A stretch of 64,000 nucleotides of DNA from Chamaea fasciata (GCA_029207755.1 JARCOQ010000002.1:82462317-82526316); one strand, 5' to 3'. Numbered from the stretch's first letter, positions 1 through 13,445 are shown. A program made the numbers and translations. Notes: generated by a model not told the origin, from the letters alone.

Positions 1-1399
1 CAAAGCCTCTGTGTTTCTTTAGCTCTTCTTATGCCAGACATTTTTCAGAGGGGGCCTGATTGTCAGAAGTTGCAAAGGTTCTGATGTATGGCTGCAATGG
101 AAGTCATTCTGTGTTGATAATTCTAATGGCCTTTTGCGAGTCAATCAAAACTTTGACTCTGGAAGTCTAGGAAGAGCAAAAAGAATAAGACCTTACCCAT
201 GATCCAGAGCAATGGCAGATTGCACCCTCTTTCCTAAGTACATGTACTTGGCAAGCACAGATTTCCCTGGGATGAGACTTTAACAAAAGAAGAGAGGGTT
301 TCTGGCTGATAGGAAGGTAAACTCATCAGTTTAAAAATGTCTGAACAAGCAGAGCTGTCGTAAGAGTGGTAAAGATTACCAGCAGTCAAAAGGAGAAATA
401 TTTTTAAATATTTGACTAAGGAACATGATAATATTTTCTGTTAAACACTCTTTTCCTCTAGTATTTAGGATGTTAATTAATTAAGATAGAAAAGCTGGAA
501 CTTGATTCACAGCTGCCTGCTGGACTCTCAGCATGAGAAGTCCATTGGCTTTTCACTGAGAGCAGCTCTCTGTTCAGAAACACTAAATGTAATTGACTCG
601 TTATGCCAGACACACTAACAGTGATGAGCACTTATCTGGCAGTCTTTTGGGTGACACACAGTCCGCACCACAGAGCAGCACAAAGCATTGTTACCATCAG
701 CTTTCTTCATGTTTGTACAGGAGCCTGTGGATGCCAGTGGCTCCTGTGACAGAAAGACAGCATGTCTCACCTGCTCTGCATTTCCAGGCAGGTATTGTAC
801 AAACAGTGCAAGCCTGGGAAGGCAGCTGAGTAGCAACTGACACGTTTTCTCGTTCCCATCTTTGATGCTGTACTTCAAGGAGTGAAGAAATGGGAAGACG
901 GAGCTGCTATGACTAAGAGATTACTTTATCTCTCGTGCAAACTCCGCTGTGCTGGTGAGCTCACAGTCTCTCTCCTTTTTTTGGTGGAGCATAACTCTAC
1001 TTGACCAGGTGGTCTTTAAGGAGATCATGGTGAGATTTGGTCAGTGATATGCCTACAGAGGATGAATAACTCAAGCTAGGTACATAAATAAAGGACTTAA
1101 ATAAAATGCACTAAAAAAAAATGCCAGTACCGTTGGAAGTAAATTCAGTGGTTGGGTCAGATGGTTACACTATATCAAGTGCAAACCTCAAATGAGTAAA
1201 AGCCTTGTCATAAGGTATTGCAGATGAAGGTTTTTGTTTCAAATCATTGTGGCCTACAACAGCACAAAAATGCGTAGCTCGCCTTCAAGAGAAAGAAGAA
1301 ACAAGGATTAATGTGGGCAGTTGGCTTGAGGTTTGAAAAAGACTATTTGCTGACATTGCAAGATGTGATGAAGGAGAGCTCAGCATCAGATGGAAAGGA
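1..1399. other. Non-coding stretch, no gene seen
   Basis: Unique-looking AT-rich sequence. Both strands have frequent stops, and the short open frames near 593-878 overlap on opposite strands and resemble no protein family. The first 120 bases may be a very decayed ancient repeat: a GGCCTGATT-type start is followed by CTGCAATGGAAGTCA near 92-106. A nested inverted repeat lies at 710-805 and is reported as a finding. No promoter or exon can be supported. Confidence 0.6.
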
Positions 1400-2013
1400 A
1401 AATGTGGGAGCACAGGACTAGTCACACATTGACAAATACGTCAAGAATGCTGAGGAACATCTCTGCTGAAAAGAACTGAAGGACCCTGGTGGAGAGCAAA
1501 CTCAGAGTGCTTCTTAGCAGACACAAGGTTAACAGCACTCTGAGTTGTAAGTACAGTGACATTGGACCACATCGACATACTATATCCAGTTTTGGTCCTC
1601 CCAGCAGAGGACAGACATGGAAAAACTGGAGTGGCTTCAAGGAGAGACATGCTGGGGACAGGAGCACTTGTCCTATGAGGAGTTGTGCTGAGATACCTAA
1701 TAATACCACTGGCTACCAGTGCCTACAGACGGCCATCAAGAAGATGGGACTGAATTGTTCACAGTGACGCATGGGGAGAGGATAAAAGATCATGGGAAAA
1801 ATAGCAACAAAAGAAATTTATCCAGGGTGTAAGGAGCTTTTCCCCATGATAACACTCAGGTAGGAGACCAAGTTTCCCTGAAAGGCTATACCACCCCCCA
1901 GAGCTTTTCAAAACCCAAGCAGAGCAGCCTGGACTGGCCCCAGAGCTGGCCTTGCTTTGGACAAAGGTCTGGAGCAGATATTTTCCAACCTGAATTCTTC
2001 TGTGATTCTTTGA
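1400..2013 (+). mobile_element. Old CR1 LINE fragment, 3' end
   Basis: A diverged copy of the 3' part of a CR1 non-LTR retrotransposon, sense on the plus strand. Recognisable blocks come in the consensus order: a 'GGACCCTGGTGGAGAGCAAA' block near 1482; 'CCAGTTTTGGTCCTCCCAGC' near 1588, from the conserved reverse-transcriptase tail region; a 'GAGCTTTTCAAAACCC' block near 1902; and the terminal 'TTCCAACCTGAATTCTTCTG' followed by the TGATTCTTTG tail near 1984-2013. The frame is broken by stops and indels, so it codes for nothing. Its divergence is clearly greater than that of the copies at 6.4 and 51.5 kb. The left border is uncertain by about 60 bases. Confidence 0.85.
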
Positions 2014-5000
2014 AAGTCAAAGTACCAGTGATTTATCCCAAAGTCTCATCTTGAGCAATAATAAAATGTTTTAGTAAAGGCTGTATTAAGAGTAAAAAAC
2101 TCTTGAGTGCAAAGAAAGAACTAGACTCTCATTCTAGGATTATATATGAAAATTTCAACATGAACTGAATATTCTAAGGAGCAACAAGTGAACAGAAATG
2201 AACAATACTTGCTGCCTCTTTCTGCTCAGTTTAAACTTTCCTAGATGCCTAGGTTAAGAGGTTGCCATCAGGTACTTTCTTCAAGGGGAGACTGCCTTCT
2301 GCTCTTATTCCCCCTGTAAACACTTCCATCAAACCTGCTTCAAAGCCCCAAAATGCAAGAGAGTTTTGACAAGAAAATATTAAGATGTCCTTGCTTTCCC
2401 AGAGAAAGAAAATACCTTGCTTCTCTGGTCTCCGTAGTAACAATCTGTAAATACAGTAAGGATTAATGAGAAAGTGCATCATCTTATGTGAATCTTTTAT
2501 CTTAACTTACTCTTATAGCTCATTTTAAAGGCCACTCCTGATATTATTGTATCTAAGCTCTTTACTGCACTTTTGGGAAATTGTGATTCACACTCATTCC
2601 TGCCATAAATCTACTGATTCCTACTAAGAAAAATAAGTATGTCTCTAAGTCTGTGATCAAAGAAAAAAAAGTTTTCTTTAAAGTTGCACAGCAAGGGCTG
2701 CATATTTATGAGAATATGCCACTTTGAGGAGTGTTTATCACATGCAACAGAATTTCCATGCTGCTGACCAAATTTATTACAAGTGGACAGCCATCACTCT
2801 TTCAGTCATACAGCTTTCTCTCATGTCATAACAAGGTTAAAAGGATGTGAAAAACCTAGGTTTGGCACGCTGATCTATCAGGAAAATCCACAGCACTGTG
2901 GTGTGATATCTCTGTTAAAGACACTCCTGTGATTAAATGGCTCCTCCATGCTTTTTAAACTCATTTTTCATAGAAGCATCTGGATCAGGCTCTAGGGGTG
3001 AATTTCAGGGTCAGACAACGGTTATCTAAAGGAGCTCTTTATACCACAGGATACACATCCAGTCACCATCTTCCCCATACAAACACAAAGACACACATTT
3101 CCATGGGAAAGCAAATTTCCATCCTGCATTCAGGTATGCAGCCGTTTACAAGGACCTGCACTGGATTTTCCCACTTCCAGTGGGAAGGGAAACATCTCAC
3201 GCTTTCCCACTAGGAACAGTAATGCAGCAAGATGCCTCCTCCCCATTATTAGAGTAAGTGCGGCTTAATTACACATACACACAAGTATGGATGAGCAAAT
3301 ACATCCTCTTGTTTAGACTCTAGGAATTTATGCTATTACAAGTATGACTTTCCAGTGGCATGTCATTTAAGTCTTGCTGTTTGTGAATTTCAGTAACCCA
3401 ATCCTTATTTATTTGAATAGATCTGCTAAAATATAATGGGAGCTGCCTATGTGAATAGGGCTGGGAAGATCCCTGTCTCTGCATATCTTGAGAAGTGCAG
3501 CTTATATTGCAATTGCTCAGACTGAAACACTGCTCTTTCCACCCTGTGTTGGACAGTGCCATGTTACACATCACCAAAAAGAAAGGCTATGGAAGGGAAG
3601 AGATGTCACCATCACTGATTTACATTGCACTTGGTGTTCTCACTGCTCCTGGTGGAAAAACTTTGCAAATTACTGGCTAAACTGTCAGCACATGAAAGTC
3701 ACATACAAATAGCGATATCTCCTTCAAGGCTATGAAGAATCAGACCCTCATGTGTCCTAGTAATCAGGATAGGCATCAGGTACCCTCTTGGCAGCAAATG
3801 GATCTTGTAACAAAGACAGAACATGCTTAATGTCTGAGATGAATAAAAAGGTAATAAAGCTTAATTTATATCATGTGTTGGCCCTTTTGGACAGTCTTTG
3901 GAGCATTACTGATGTCAATCCCATGTGATAGTTGCCTTTTGAAGACCTTCATCTACTTGAAGCTTTTCAAACACTTTTGAAAGAATGTCTACAAAGTCCT
4001 GCAAATGCCAAGAGCAGTTGATTTAACACGACTCTAACTAAAGCAAAATGAACTGAAGCAATTTCTCCTGTCCCTGCAGGTACTGTGTTGAAATATTTTA
4101 TCTGAAGTCTTCAGAACTATCCCATTGAAAATACCTTTTAAGAAGCTTCAGTCTCTTCATACATCAAAAAAGTGTGCAGGGTTTTTGGAGGGAGGGGAAA
4201 ATCCCTAAAATCAATGTTGTTATTGCGGGCCTAATAGGCTCTGCCATATTCTAGGCAGTCTAGTTTTGATAGCGGCAAATTTCATTAAGATCTGTCTTGA
4301 GACACTGCACAGTTTCAGAACTCTTTAGAAGTCAGAGCTTTCCTTCAAAAACATTTCAAGCAAAGGCTATAAAAATACTACTAGAGGTCTTTTTCTTGAT
4401 AGCAATGCTACCTCGGGGAAAGGAGTTACTGCAACCTTTGTAGTTTGGTAATAAGGGGCTAGTCTATGTCCTTTAAAGTGATTTGAGTCAGACCCTTACT
4501 TGTTGCATTATATTGTGTTGTGTGTGATATCAGTTTATTATCCCTATCTCCTCCCACATAAACCTCTCTTAAGATGTTTCTGCTGTTACTATATTTTGTT
4601 CATTTCAAAAGAATCCTGTCAGGTAAGGATATGAAAATTAGAAATAGTGACAAACATGCAATCTTCATGAGAACTAAGAAATTTATGATTCACATGATTG
4701 AATATATATAACACAGTCTGAAGAACAGTATGTGCATTTCTATGAAGTATATAGTGTGTAGGGAATGGGAATTGCTGAAAAAACTTTGGAAAGTCACATT
4801 AAAAATGACAGCTGCTAGGCAGAATAGGAGCAGTCTGCAAAAAGTGTGTTCTCATCCTGGGGGCCAAGAGGGGTTGTTATTAATTTACATCACCTTAACA
4901 GGAGGAAGTCTTTCATAGGAGAAAGACAGCAAAAATAATTCTTTTCCAAGAGAGTTATTATTCAAAGAGAACTCCAAGATATTCCAAATAGATTTGAAAA

Positions 5001-6399
5001 CATTTTTTTAAAGCAGGTAATTTTCAGTCAAATTGTTGACCAACTGTTGTTGTATTGTGTTTTCCTAACACTGAAGTACGCATTGTGGGGAGATTATAGT
5101 CCATAAACAAAAAATTGGTACCAGCCCATGCTGCAGGATGGCCTCAATACTGCAGAGTCCAAAAGAAAAGAAAAGCATTCACTTCAGAAATAAACATGGC
5201 CTATTCAAGAGCTGTGGGTCATGGGGGATTATGCTGAACCTCCACCCCCCAACACCTGCCACAGCGCTACCACCACCAGTGGGAGGAGAACAGAGGACAC
5301 AGACAGAGATGTAGCCCATTCTTATCTCAAGTATAGGGATTTTTTGTGTGAAACTTCCACGCTCTTGACTCCTGGAGTCGTCCCTCCTGGGGGCGTTCCC
5401 AGACCTGTCCCACTGATGGAGCTGCCAAGGCCAGAGAGACAAAAGCAAATTTTCTGGGGGAGAATTGGCTGATGTATGAACGCCTGGAAAATATGTAGAG
5501 AGTCACTTTTCATAGCCATTTTTGGACATAATTTTTGGCAGATGGTCATGTCCAGAGCAGCTCTGGTCCTGAAAATAACTGTACCCAAGGTAGTCTGGTT
5601 ACAAGGCACCTCACAGTGTGCAGGCTGGCACTGCTAGTGCTGCCCATCCATTCTTGGAAACACAAAGTGGTTTATAATCAAGGAAGGTCTCTCTCAGCTC
5701 AGCACACCTGACTGCTGGAAGCTCATCTCTCTCCTCCTTAGGTATTTCCATTGTATTCCGCAACTCCCTCTCCCTCTAGAAAAGCTAGGTGACTTTATCT
5801 ATCATTTGTATTCTTTTTCTCAATAGCCTTTCCAAGTAATTTATTCCACATGTTTATTACTTCCTGCACATAATACTAGTTCTGGAGTTCCCTCATGTCT
5901 GCATTATATTCTCAGTTTCCTCTTAAAAATATTCCACTGTCAATTAATTACTTCTTTCCATAATGACAAGAAACTCTCTCAATCAACTTCCACATACCCT
6001 ATTTTCCAAAGAGGATAAAGCCATCTTACCATTTAAGTTCAGCCCTTAATTTTGTTGCTGTGAGTCTGGTATGACTTATGCTGTGCTACTTCCAGGGAAT
6101 CACAGCCTACCTGTAGCTAACCTTCCACCACAGAATACAAGTACTCACCTTTTTCTCATGAACACATCTTCATCCAATATTTGTCATTTGCAGCCATGTC
6201 ACTGTGATCCAGGGAGTCAGGAAATGTGAGCCAGGCTGCTGTTTTGTGACTCCTTCATCTCCAGGCAATACCATGAGAGATAAGCAAGACAGCCCATCCC
6301 CTGTAAGGCTCAGCCCAGCAAAGGTGAGGTTTCAATGGAAGCTATACAACAGTAGAAAAATGAGGAAGCATACAGCATCCTGGTAACAGATAACTTCAG
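2014..6399. other. Non-coding stretch, no gene seen
   Basis: Unique AT-rich sequence without a supportable gene. It holds a small perfect hairpin at 3168-3186 (8-bp arms TTCCCACT/AGTGGGAA, 3-base loop). A locally GC-richer patch with a few CpGs lies at 5220-5420. Open frames here are 95 codons or shorter, overlap in several frames and show no protein-family pattern. The pyrimidine-rich segment 5640-6200 may contain decayed repeat material that I could not identify. Confidence 0.55.
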
Positions 6400-7022
6400 A
6401 ATCATAGAATGGTTTGGGTTTGAAGGGACTTTGCAGATCATCCAGTTCCAAACCCCCTACCATAGGCAGGGACACCTTCCTCTGACCAGGTTGCTCAGAG
6501 CCCCTTCCAACCTGGCCTTGAACACTTTCAGGGATGAGGACTCCACAAGTTCTCTGGGCAGTGTGTTGCAGTGTCTCACCTCCCTCAGAGGAAAGAATTT
6601 CTTCTTAATACCTAATCTAAACCTACTTTCCTACAGCTTAAGGCCATTCTCTCTTGTCCCATTACTACATGCCCTTGTGAAAAGTCCCTCCTGTTGTAGG
6701 CTCCCTTTAAAAAGTAGAGCTGCTATAAGTTCCCCCTGGAGCCTCCTCTTCTCCAGGTTGAACGACCCCAAATCTCTTAGCCTGCTTTATTAGCAGAGGT
6801 GTTTCAGCCCTGTCATGAACTTTGTGGTTCTCCTCTTGACTTTTTTCAGTAGGTTCAGATATTTCTCATGCTGGGGGTCCCAGAGCTGGTGACAGCACTC
6901 CAGGTGGGGTCTCAGCAGAGTGGAGTAAAGGGGCAGAATCACCTCCCTTGACCTACTGGTCATGCCTCTTTAGGTGCAGCACAGGATGCAGTTGGCTTTC
7001 CAGGCTGGAACTCCACATAACA
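6400..7022 (-). mobile_element. CR1 LINE, 5'-truncated
   Basis: A clear CR1 retrotransposon whose sense strand is the minus strand. The plus strand opens with the reversed 3' tail ATCATAGAATGGTTTGGGTT and runs inward. On the minus strand near 6530-6480 the conserved C-terminus of the ORF2 reverse transcriptase can be read as LKVFKARLEGALSNL. Further blocks, such as the reversed 'GCAGCACTCCAGGTGGGGTC' near 6893-6910, continue to about 7020, where similarity stops. That is the usual 5' truncation of LINE copies. A 120-codon open frame on the opposite strand (6431-6793) is an antisense artefact of the repeat. No target-site duplication is seen, as is normal for CR1. Confidence 0.95.
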
Positions 7023-10000
7023 GTTACTTTCTCTCTAATCTCAAATGAGATGTTAACCTGATTCAGATGGAAACACAGAAATTTAATCAAAGGGACAACC
7101 AAATTTTTATGGGATGCCACAGACAGCATGACTAGCCTACCTTTTTCTGTAGAGAAAAAAGCATTATTTTGCTTGTTTTCTTGAAGCAGACCTAGAGTAG
7201 TTCGATATTAACATCCAGCCAAAATGACTTCAGAGTCATTGGGGTTTTATGGAGGCTGAATTTTCAGAAAACCTGTATGAAAATCCTAGGAAGCCATTGT
7301 TGGAGTTGTATTTGTTGTTTCAGAGGCATGGGAGGACTGTAGGAATGGATCCTCAGAAATGACTGTCAGTGAACTAACTGGAAAGAAAGCATTGCATTAA
7401 TGAGCAGCAATTTTGAAAGACATGCTTTGAGTTGTTTCATAATGCAATTTTTCTAAAATCATTTTCTTTCTACTTAGATTAAAAGCTCTATTGAGGGAAA
7501 TTTTAAAATACATCTTTTTTAAAGAAATTTTTTTATTTTAACTCTTTTTCCATATCTGTTACATAGTCATTTGCAAGTTGGATGCTGTAGTTTTCCCTTT
7601 TTTTAACCAGTTCTAAAAAATCAAGTGTTGAAACCCATGAACAAATGAGAAGCCTCATTTTGTACATAACTGAAAAATTGTTTTAAAGTCAGCTTCTTGT
7701 GGCCGATGGCAAATCTATAGATTGAAATCAAGAAAAACCCATTTTGTCATCAGATCTTCTTTAATTTTACTTATGAAAATTGCCTCTTAGCAGTTCTTTA
7801 GTGGTTTATCTAATTAGTTATATTGATTTTATATGTTTTTATGGTGACAGGGAAGGGAAGTCATGGTCTTATGAAGTAATAATGAGCTCAGAAGAAAGGG
7901 TTAGCTATGATTATGCCATAGTAGTTATGTATGTAGTTATGTAGTATTTAGAAGTAATCTGTATCCACCCTTAATAGAGGATTTCATTTACCTAGAAAAT
8001 ACTTGAGTGGAAAACAGCTTGGGGAGCGCATTAGTGCACAGCAAAATCTAGGGTAGATTTGCATACAGTTGAGACAATCAGAAAAGAGGGTCCTTATCAC
8101 TTTTATGAAATCAAGCCGAATCACTAGAGTACCCCAAACACACAGACTGGCACCGGGCACTCTCTGTTCTCCTACTTCACAGGGTTTGAAGTAGGTTTCA
8201 GTTTCATGTTGCTTATATTGCATCAGACAGCTTCAGAAAACCAGAGAGAAATAAACCACAATGACACAGTCGTGGAGAATATTTTGCTGTATATTTTTTC
8301 AAAAGACAGTCTCCTGAGCCAGGCATTTGAATCATAAGGACTTCTGGGATGGGATTTTCACTCAGAGATCTCCATTCTTACGTGGATTAAGAGGATTAAA
8401 AACCATTAAATGACCATCCTCCAAGTCCCTAAAGCAGATTTGCCTTTTTCTATCCTCCGTCAACTGGGGCAGACTTGGGGGTAACAAAGTACTGCACAAA
8501 AGACCCCCTTAGCATGACAAAAGGTGAAACAATCCACTGAACTGCCAATGTACCAGACAATGAAGTCGGTGCAATCTACTCAGCTCATTTTCATCAGAAC
8601 AAACGGTATCAAACTTGGCAATGGCATTGTTCTTAAACTTGAACATGGGGCTCTTTTTTTTCCCCTCTTCTTTTTTTTTTTATTTTTTATTTTCCCATCC
8701 AAAGCTCAAGGTGTCATATTAATTATTTAAATCTTCAGAAGATTTCAACTGTATCCTCCAAGGCTCTGCTCAGTGCCAGAAGGTCTCCAATCTGCATTAG
8801 CTTTTGTTAATTAGAGCTGAAACAAGGACTTTGATCTCAATGAATATAATAACAAAAAAAAAAGCAAAACTTCCTGTGTGATTTATCTTTTACCTATTTT
8901 CTGCCTTTACTGTTTTTCCACTCTATTAGACTTTGATTTACCTTGTCTGAGTAACATTAAACAACTCGGGTACAAAAGAACTTAAACAGCTTCAAAAGCC
9001 TGACTGAAATGATAGTTAAATGCTACATGAAGTGATCCGAGTCTTTAAACTTTGAATGAAAATGACACAATTTTACTTTATTTTATTTTTTGTAAGCAGG
9101 GACTGGCGTCAGGGGGTGGTGGTTTGTACAGCATGGATGCTTGTCTACTGATGTCAGATATCACAGGTTTTCCTGTAGGGATTGATCTTTCCTCATTAAC
9201 AGCCTTGTTTCTAGAGTTATAGTGCTGATAGAACAGAAGGCCAGTGATATTCTGCAAGATGTTCCTCATGCATCAGGCTTGCCCTGAGTTTGTAGCACTG
9301 CTTAGATCCGAGAGGGTCACTGCCAGGGCTTGTCTTGTTAAAATTTTTCTCATTAACATTTATCTTATTGAATAGCTCTGAAAGGCAAATTTTTTTAAGC
9401 CCAAAAAGAAAAACTAGGAAATTTTAGTGTCAGATGAGGTCTAGTTGTATATTCACTTGAGCAGGGACTTATCGTTATGGTCCCCTAATATGAAAAAAAT
9501 AATCAAAGAATATCCGAAAATGCTGCAAGTGAAATCTACATCTGAGATTTAGGAGATACATGAGGGTAAATTTTCATTGTGATGGACAAAGAGCTGCGCA
9601 GAGAGCCTTCATTAATAACAACGCACAGTGCTGAGAATGTGCCCTGTATCTTTTACATATGGCTCACTACAGAATGGCACAACCCCAGGAGACTGGTCAC
9701 TCATGGTTTATCTCATTTTAGGCAGAATAAATTAAAGGTTATCTTGTGAATTCTGGGCAGAAAGTGGGAGAGCTGAAGTGAACAATCTCAAAAATAATAG
9801 CTAAGAACTCTGATAACCTGCTAGAGGCACCAACTGAAACAAAGGATATTTGTCTAGAAAGAAATGGGATTTTTTGGGGGAAGTTTAAAATGTATTCAGA
9901 GAAATTCAGCCAAGGTCTGGCTTCCTCCAGGAAACCTTGAAATCCTGGGCAATGGTACCACAGACCTCTACTTCTCACAGCATCAGTGTACTTCATATCT

Positions 10001-10073
10001 GCAAACGGGTTGGGAATTCAATAATGGTAAGATTCACTCCCTGCCAAAAGCCATGGCAGACTATAAATTAGCC
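7023..10073. other. Non-coding stretch, no gene seen
   Basis: Strongly AT-rich unique sequence. It contains a short imperfect 12-bp tandem repeat at 7921-7944 (GTAGTTATGTAT, second copy one mismatch) and T-rich low-complexity tracts at 8650-8695 and 9068-9091. The segment 7380-7900 has TAAT-rich, repeat-free sequence that could be conserved non-coding DNA, but nothing in it is specific enough to call. No coding evidence. Confidence 0.55.
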
Positions 10074-10196
10074 TCAAGACCAGGTTGGATGGGTTTTCAA
10101 GCACCTGGTTTAATGGATGGTGTATCAGCCTATGGCAACGGGGTTGGAATCGAATGATTTTTAAAGTCCCTTCCAACCCAAACCTTTCTATTATTC
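10074..10196 (+). mobile_element. CR1 LINE tail, 3' end only
   Basis: Only about the last 120 bases of a CR1 element survive here, sense on the plus strand: GACCAGGTTGGATGGGTTTT near 10078, GGTTGGAAT near 10142, CCCTTCCAACCCAAACC near 10169, and a decayed TTCTATTATT tail. It is a strongly 5'-truncated insertion of the same broad group as the copy at 6.4 kb. The overlapping short open frames on both strands at 10018-10324 are shadows of this repeat and its flank. Confidence 0.9.
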
Positions 10197-12824
10197 CCAC
10201 ATACAGGTGTGCCTGGGGTCTCCTTCCCTGTCTTCCCCCACCCTTCATACCATCAAATGTTCATGATTTCCAGAGTTTCCCTAAAGGCGTAGTGGAAGCC
10301 AACGGCCCTCACTGTGGTGTGTAATCTGCCACCTTCCTTGAGCTGCAATACCCAAGTACAGCTCACATGGTTTTGCTCACAGATGTTGCCTTTTATGGGT
10401 CTAAATCTTCCACCTGACACAATACTAAAGGATGGGAGCCATGACTGCATATTTTAAGCAAAAAATGCTGAAAGTATGTAGGAACCATGCTGAATCTCCT
10501 GCAACACCAAGCAATGTCTGAGTCTGGGTCCCTGCTCCGTACACCTGGGCATCACATCTCCCTCACTGCCTCTTCTTGCTCCAAGAATATTTATTCTGGC
10601 TTTACTTCACTTTCATCTGTCAGCAAGTCGAGTTGAGTTCATGTCAATGCTATCACAGGCATATTCTGATTGCTTTGCTCCTCCAGAGTTTGTTTGTGCC
10701 TCTCTCCGGGCTCAGAACATGTGCCAGTTGCTGTTTCATGCTTTGCCCCAAGAGAAGGGGCCATATTGTCCTCCACACAAAGAGTCAAGACATCCCCTTG
10801 AGAGTCTGGGAGGGCACAAGGGTTTGGGAGGGTCAGGTTACCCAGTAGGCGTGTGCTGGGGCTGGGCTGACGGCTGTGGGTCTTAGCAAAATGTTCATGA
10901 GCCATTGCCCCCTCACTGCTTGTGAATCAACACCATACTCTGACTGGAAAAGTTCCAAAATAAATACTTAGAGCTGCCTGCTGTCAGAAAGGGCAGGAAT
11001 TTCAGGAGATTCAATTACCTTCTCCAGTGGTGTTCAAAACTCAGGACATCAAATCCACTGGCCTTCAGAAAACATACCTAGAAACAAACAGCTGAAGTTT
11101 CCATGGAGTTTAGGTTTCGAAGCACATACCTTTGTTGTTTACCCCAAGCTTCCTTCAGTTTGGCAGAAGTCAAGCCTGTGATGATAGGATGGGCAGTGAC
11201 AGGCCTTGGTGGGTGTAGGAAATGAGGACAAGTAGCTTAAGTTCTAGGCAAAAGAGCAGAGAGAGTCTGTGGAGAGAAGAAAGTCAAAGCCCTGAACTAG
11301 GAAAATTTTCATCTGCCTAGCAGTTTTCTGAATGGATATAAGGGCAGGGACATTGCATTCATCGATGCCAAAGGTCTTTGGAGCAATGGAGACACAACAA
11401 CAGTTCCATGACAACCAAAGAAAAAATACTCATTGACTAATAAAAATATCATCAACTCCCAAATCACTGAGATTTCTCACAGACCATTAGACCTCTGTTG
11501 TTTAACGTAATCTATTTTTTGTCATTGAAAAAGACAGGTACTTGTCTATTTTTTTAACCTTCAAATCTTATATTTTCTCTAAATTATTCTTTGGGGGGAG
11601 GAATGGAGAATCATGTTTAATTACTTGCCTTCTTTTAGAGACTATCAATTTAAAGTCTTAGTTTCCTATATTTATTCTATTTGAAACCCAGATGATATAT
11701 CATCTTATTATTACTTTTTCCAGCTATTCTTTTAGGTGGGCTCAACAGCATTCTCGATTTAATTCAGTACACCTCCAGATAAAAAAACAGTGTTTTGCAT
11801 GTGCATTGCTTTATTTGAAAATGATGTACACGATAATATGTTTCTGTCTGCAGATTGTGTCTGATTTAGCTGACAAAAGATTGCAGCAGTCATTGTGGCC
11901 AGAAGCTATTGGAAAGCAGCCAGCATTAATAACAAAATAAATACAAAGCAGAAGCAAGTGATGCCATAAAACACAAGGACAGTGGGTTACACTTTTCTGC
12001 ATGAAGTGGCATCACATCATGCATACAGTGTATTTACCAATAGCGCAGAAAGCAACCTCTGGGCTTGAACTTCCCACACTGCTAAAATGGCCACATTCTA
12101 AGGGGACCCTCTGGGCTCACCAAAATCCTGCCTCAGAAAACAAATGTTTCATGTGGGGACAGAAGTCATTGTGGTGATAAGACAAGACAGGAAAGAAGAA
12201 TGATTTAACAAAAATCCTCCACATATATAGGATGGCTGCAGAAGGAAAAACAACTTATGCAAAAGACACTCGATATAAAGATCTGCTATTTTGACTCTTT
12301 TTGTTGCTGCCATTTTTTTTGTTGCTCCAAACCTTTTTTTTTCTTTTTTTTTTTTTCTTTTTCTAACCAGAAAATGCCCAGTGCCTTGAGCCTTGGTAGA
12401 GACAGAAAGCACAAGCAAAACTTCAGGTTTAAACCTGAGAGATGGGAAAATGCAGATTTCCTTTTGGATCCCCAGAGCAATGGAAGTCTGAAAGAGCAGT
12501 GGATGGACTCCCTCTCTGAGTGCAACTGGACTTTTTTACAGGGTAGATTATAAAATTTTATAGGGATGCTATTATGGGGGAAAGGAAAATGGGAGTCCTA
12601 CCACTAAAAGCATTAGTGCAGTTGCATGACCCATTACTGCAGCAGTGCCCTCTACTTATATCAAGGGTTTGTAAAACCCAAAGGAGGACAAAAAAACTTC
12701 TTGTTGTAGTGAGGGTTTAGTACTTTGCATACTTTGAAACTGAAGTAATCTACAAATGTTATATAGTATACTGCTGTGATTTAAGTCAGCTATAATTTCA
12801 TCATATCTTTGACTGCCAGACTAG
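10197..12824. other. Non-coding stretch, no gene seen
   Basis: Unique sequence, GC-richer at 10480-10900 and AT-rich after 11400. Several overlapping frames under 100 codons occur at 10576-10905 on both strands. None looks like a known protein, so I treat them as chance. A T-rich tract lies at 12333-12362. The sequence around 11690-11940 is repeat-free, but no function can be read from it. Confidence 0.55.
12333..12362. repeat. T-rich low-complexity tract
   Basis: Thirty bases of almost pure T, broken by single C residues. It has no sign of a retrotransposed transcript beside it on either strand. It probably arose by slippage. Confidence 0.9.
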
Positions 12825-13445
12825 GATCACAGAATCACAGAACTGTTAGGGTATGAAGGGACCTCTGGAGATCATCTGGCTCAATTCCCCTTCCAAGGCA
12901 GGGTCACCTGCAGCAGGTGATGCAGGAACATGTCCAGCTGGGTTCTGAATGTCTCCAGAGAGGGAGACACTACAGCCCCCCTGAGCAGCCTTTTCCAGTG
13001 CTTTGCCACCCTCAAATGTAAAGAAGTTCTTCCTCATGTTGTGGTGTAAATTTTTGTGGTTTAGTTTATGGCCATTGCTCCTTGTGCTGTCACTGGGCAC
13101 CACTGGAGGCAGTCTGGCATCATTGTCTTGGCACCCACCTTTGAGACTTACACATTAATGAGGTCCCGTCTCAGTCTTCTCCAGAATAAACCGGCCCAGC
13201 TCCTGCAGGCTCTCCTCATAAGAGACACGCTTCAACCCCCTAAACATCTTGGTCACCCTCTGGACCCTCTCCAGGAACTCCATGTCTTTCTTGTACTGAG
13301 GAGCGCAGAACTGGACTCAGCACTCCAGATGGGACCTCACTAGAGCCAAGGAGAGGTGGGAGATCACCTCCCTCAGCCTGCTGGCTACACTCTTCAATTG
13401 CACCCTAGGATACTCATGGGCCTCCTGGTTGCAAGGCTTTGCTGT
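12825..13445 (-). mobile_element. CR1 LINE, second subfamily
   Basis: A CR1 retrotransposon in minus orientation, of a different subfamily from the 6.4-kb copy. The tail is of the ATTCTGTGATTCTGTG type, reversed here as GATCACAGAATCACAGAA. The minus strand near 12985-12890 still reads the ORF2 C-terminus without a stop, including [19 protein letters not shown]. Downstream blocks include the reversed 'AACTGGACTCAGCACTCCAG' near 13309-13328. It ends near 13445 by 5' truncation. An 85-codon minus-strand frame (12846-13103) is a shifted reading of the same repeat. Open frames on the plus strand (13068-13343) are antisense shadows. Confidence 0.95.

Noticed and set aside
46..115. Possible reversed copy of the ancient amniote repeat
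   Set aside because: Only GGCCTGATT and CTGCAATGGAAGTCA fit; the spacing is too loose to call.
5386..5402. CTCF-like CCTCCTGGGGGCG
   Set aside because: Two key positions of the core do not fit.
6431..6793. 120-codon plus-strand frame
   Set aside because: It is the antisense strand of a CR1 element; the same frame shadow appears wherever this CR1 region is inserted.
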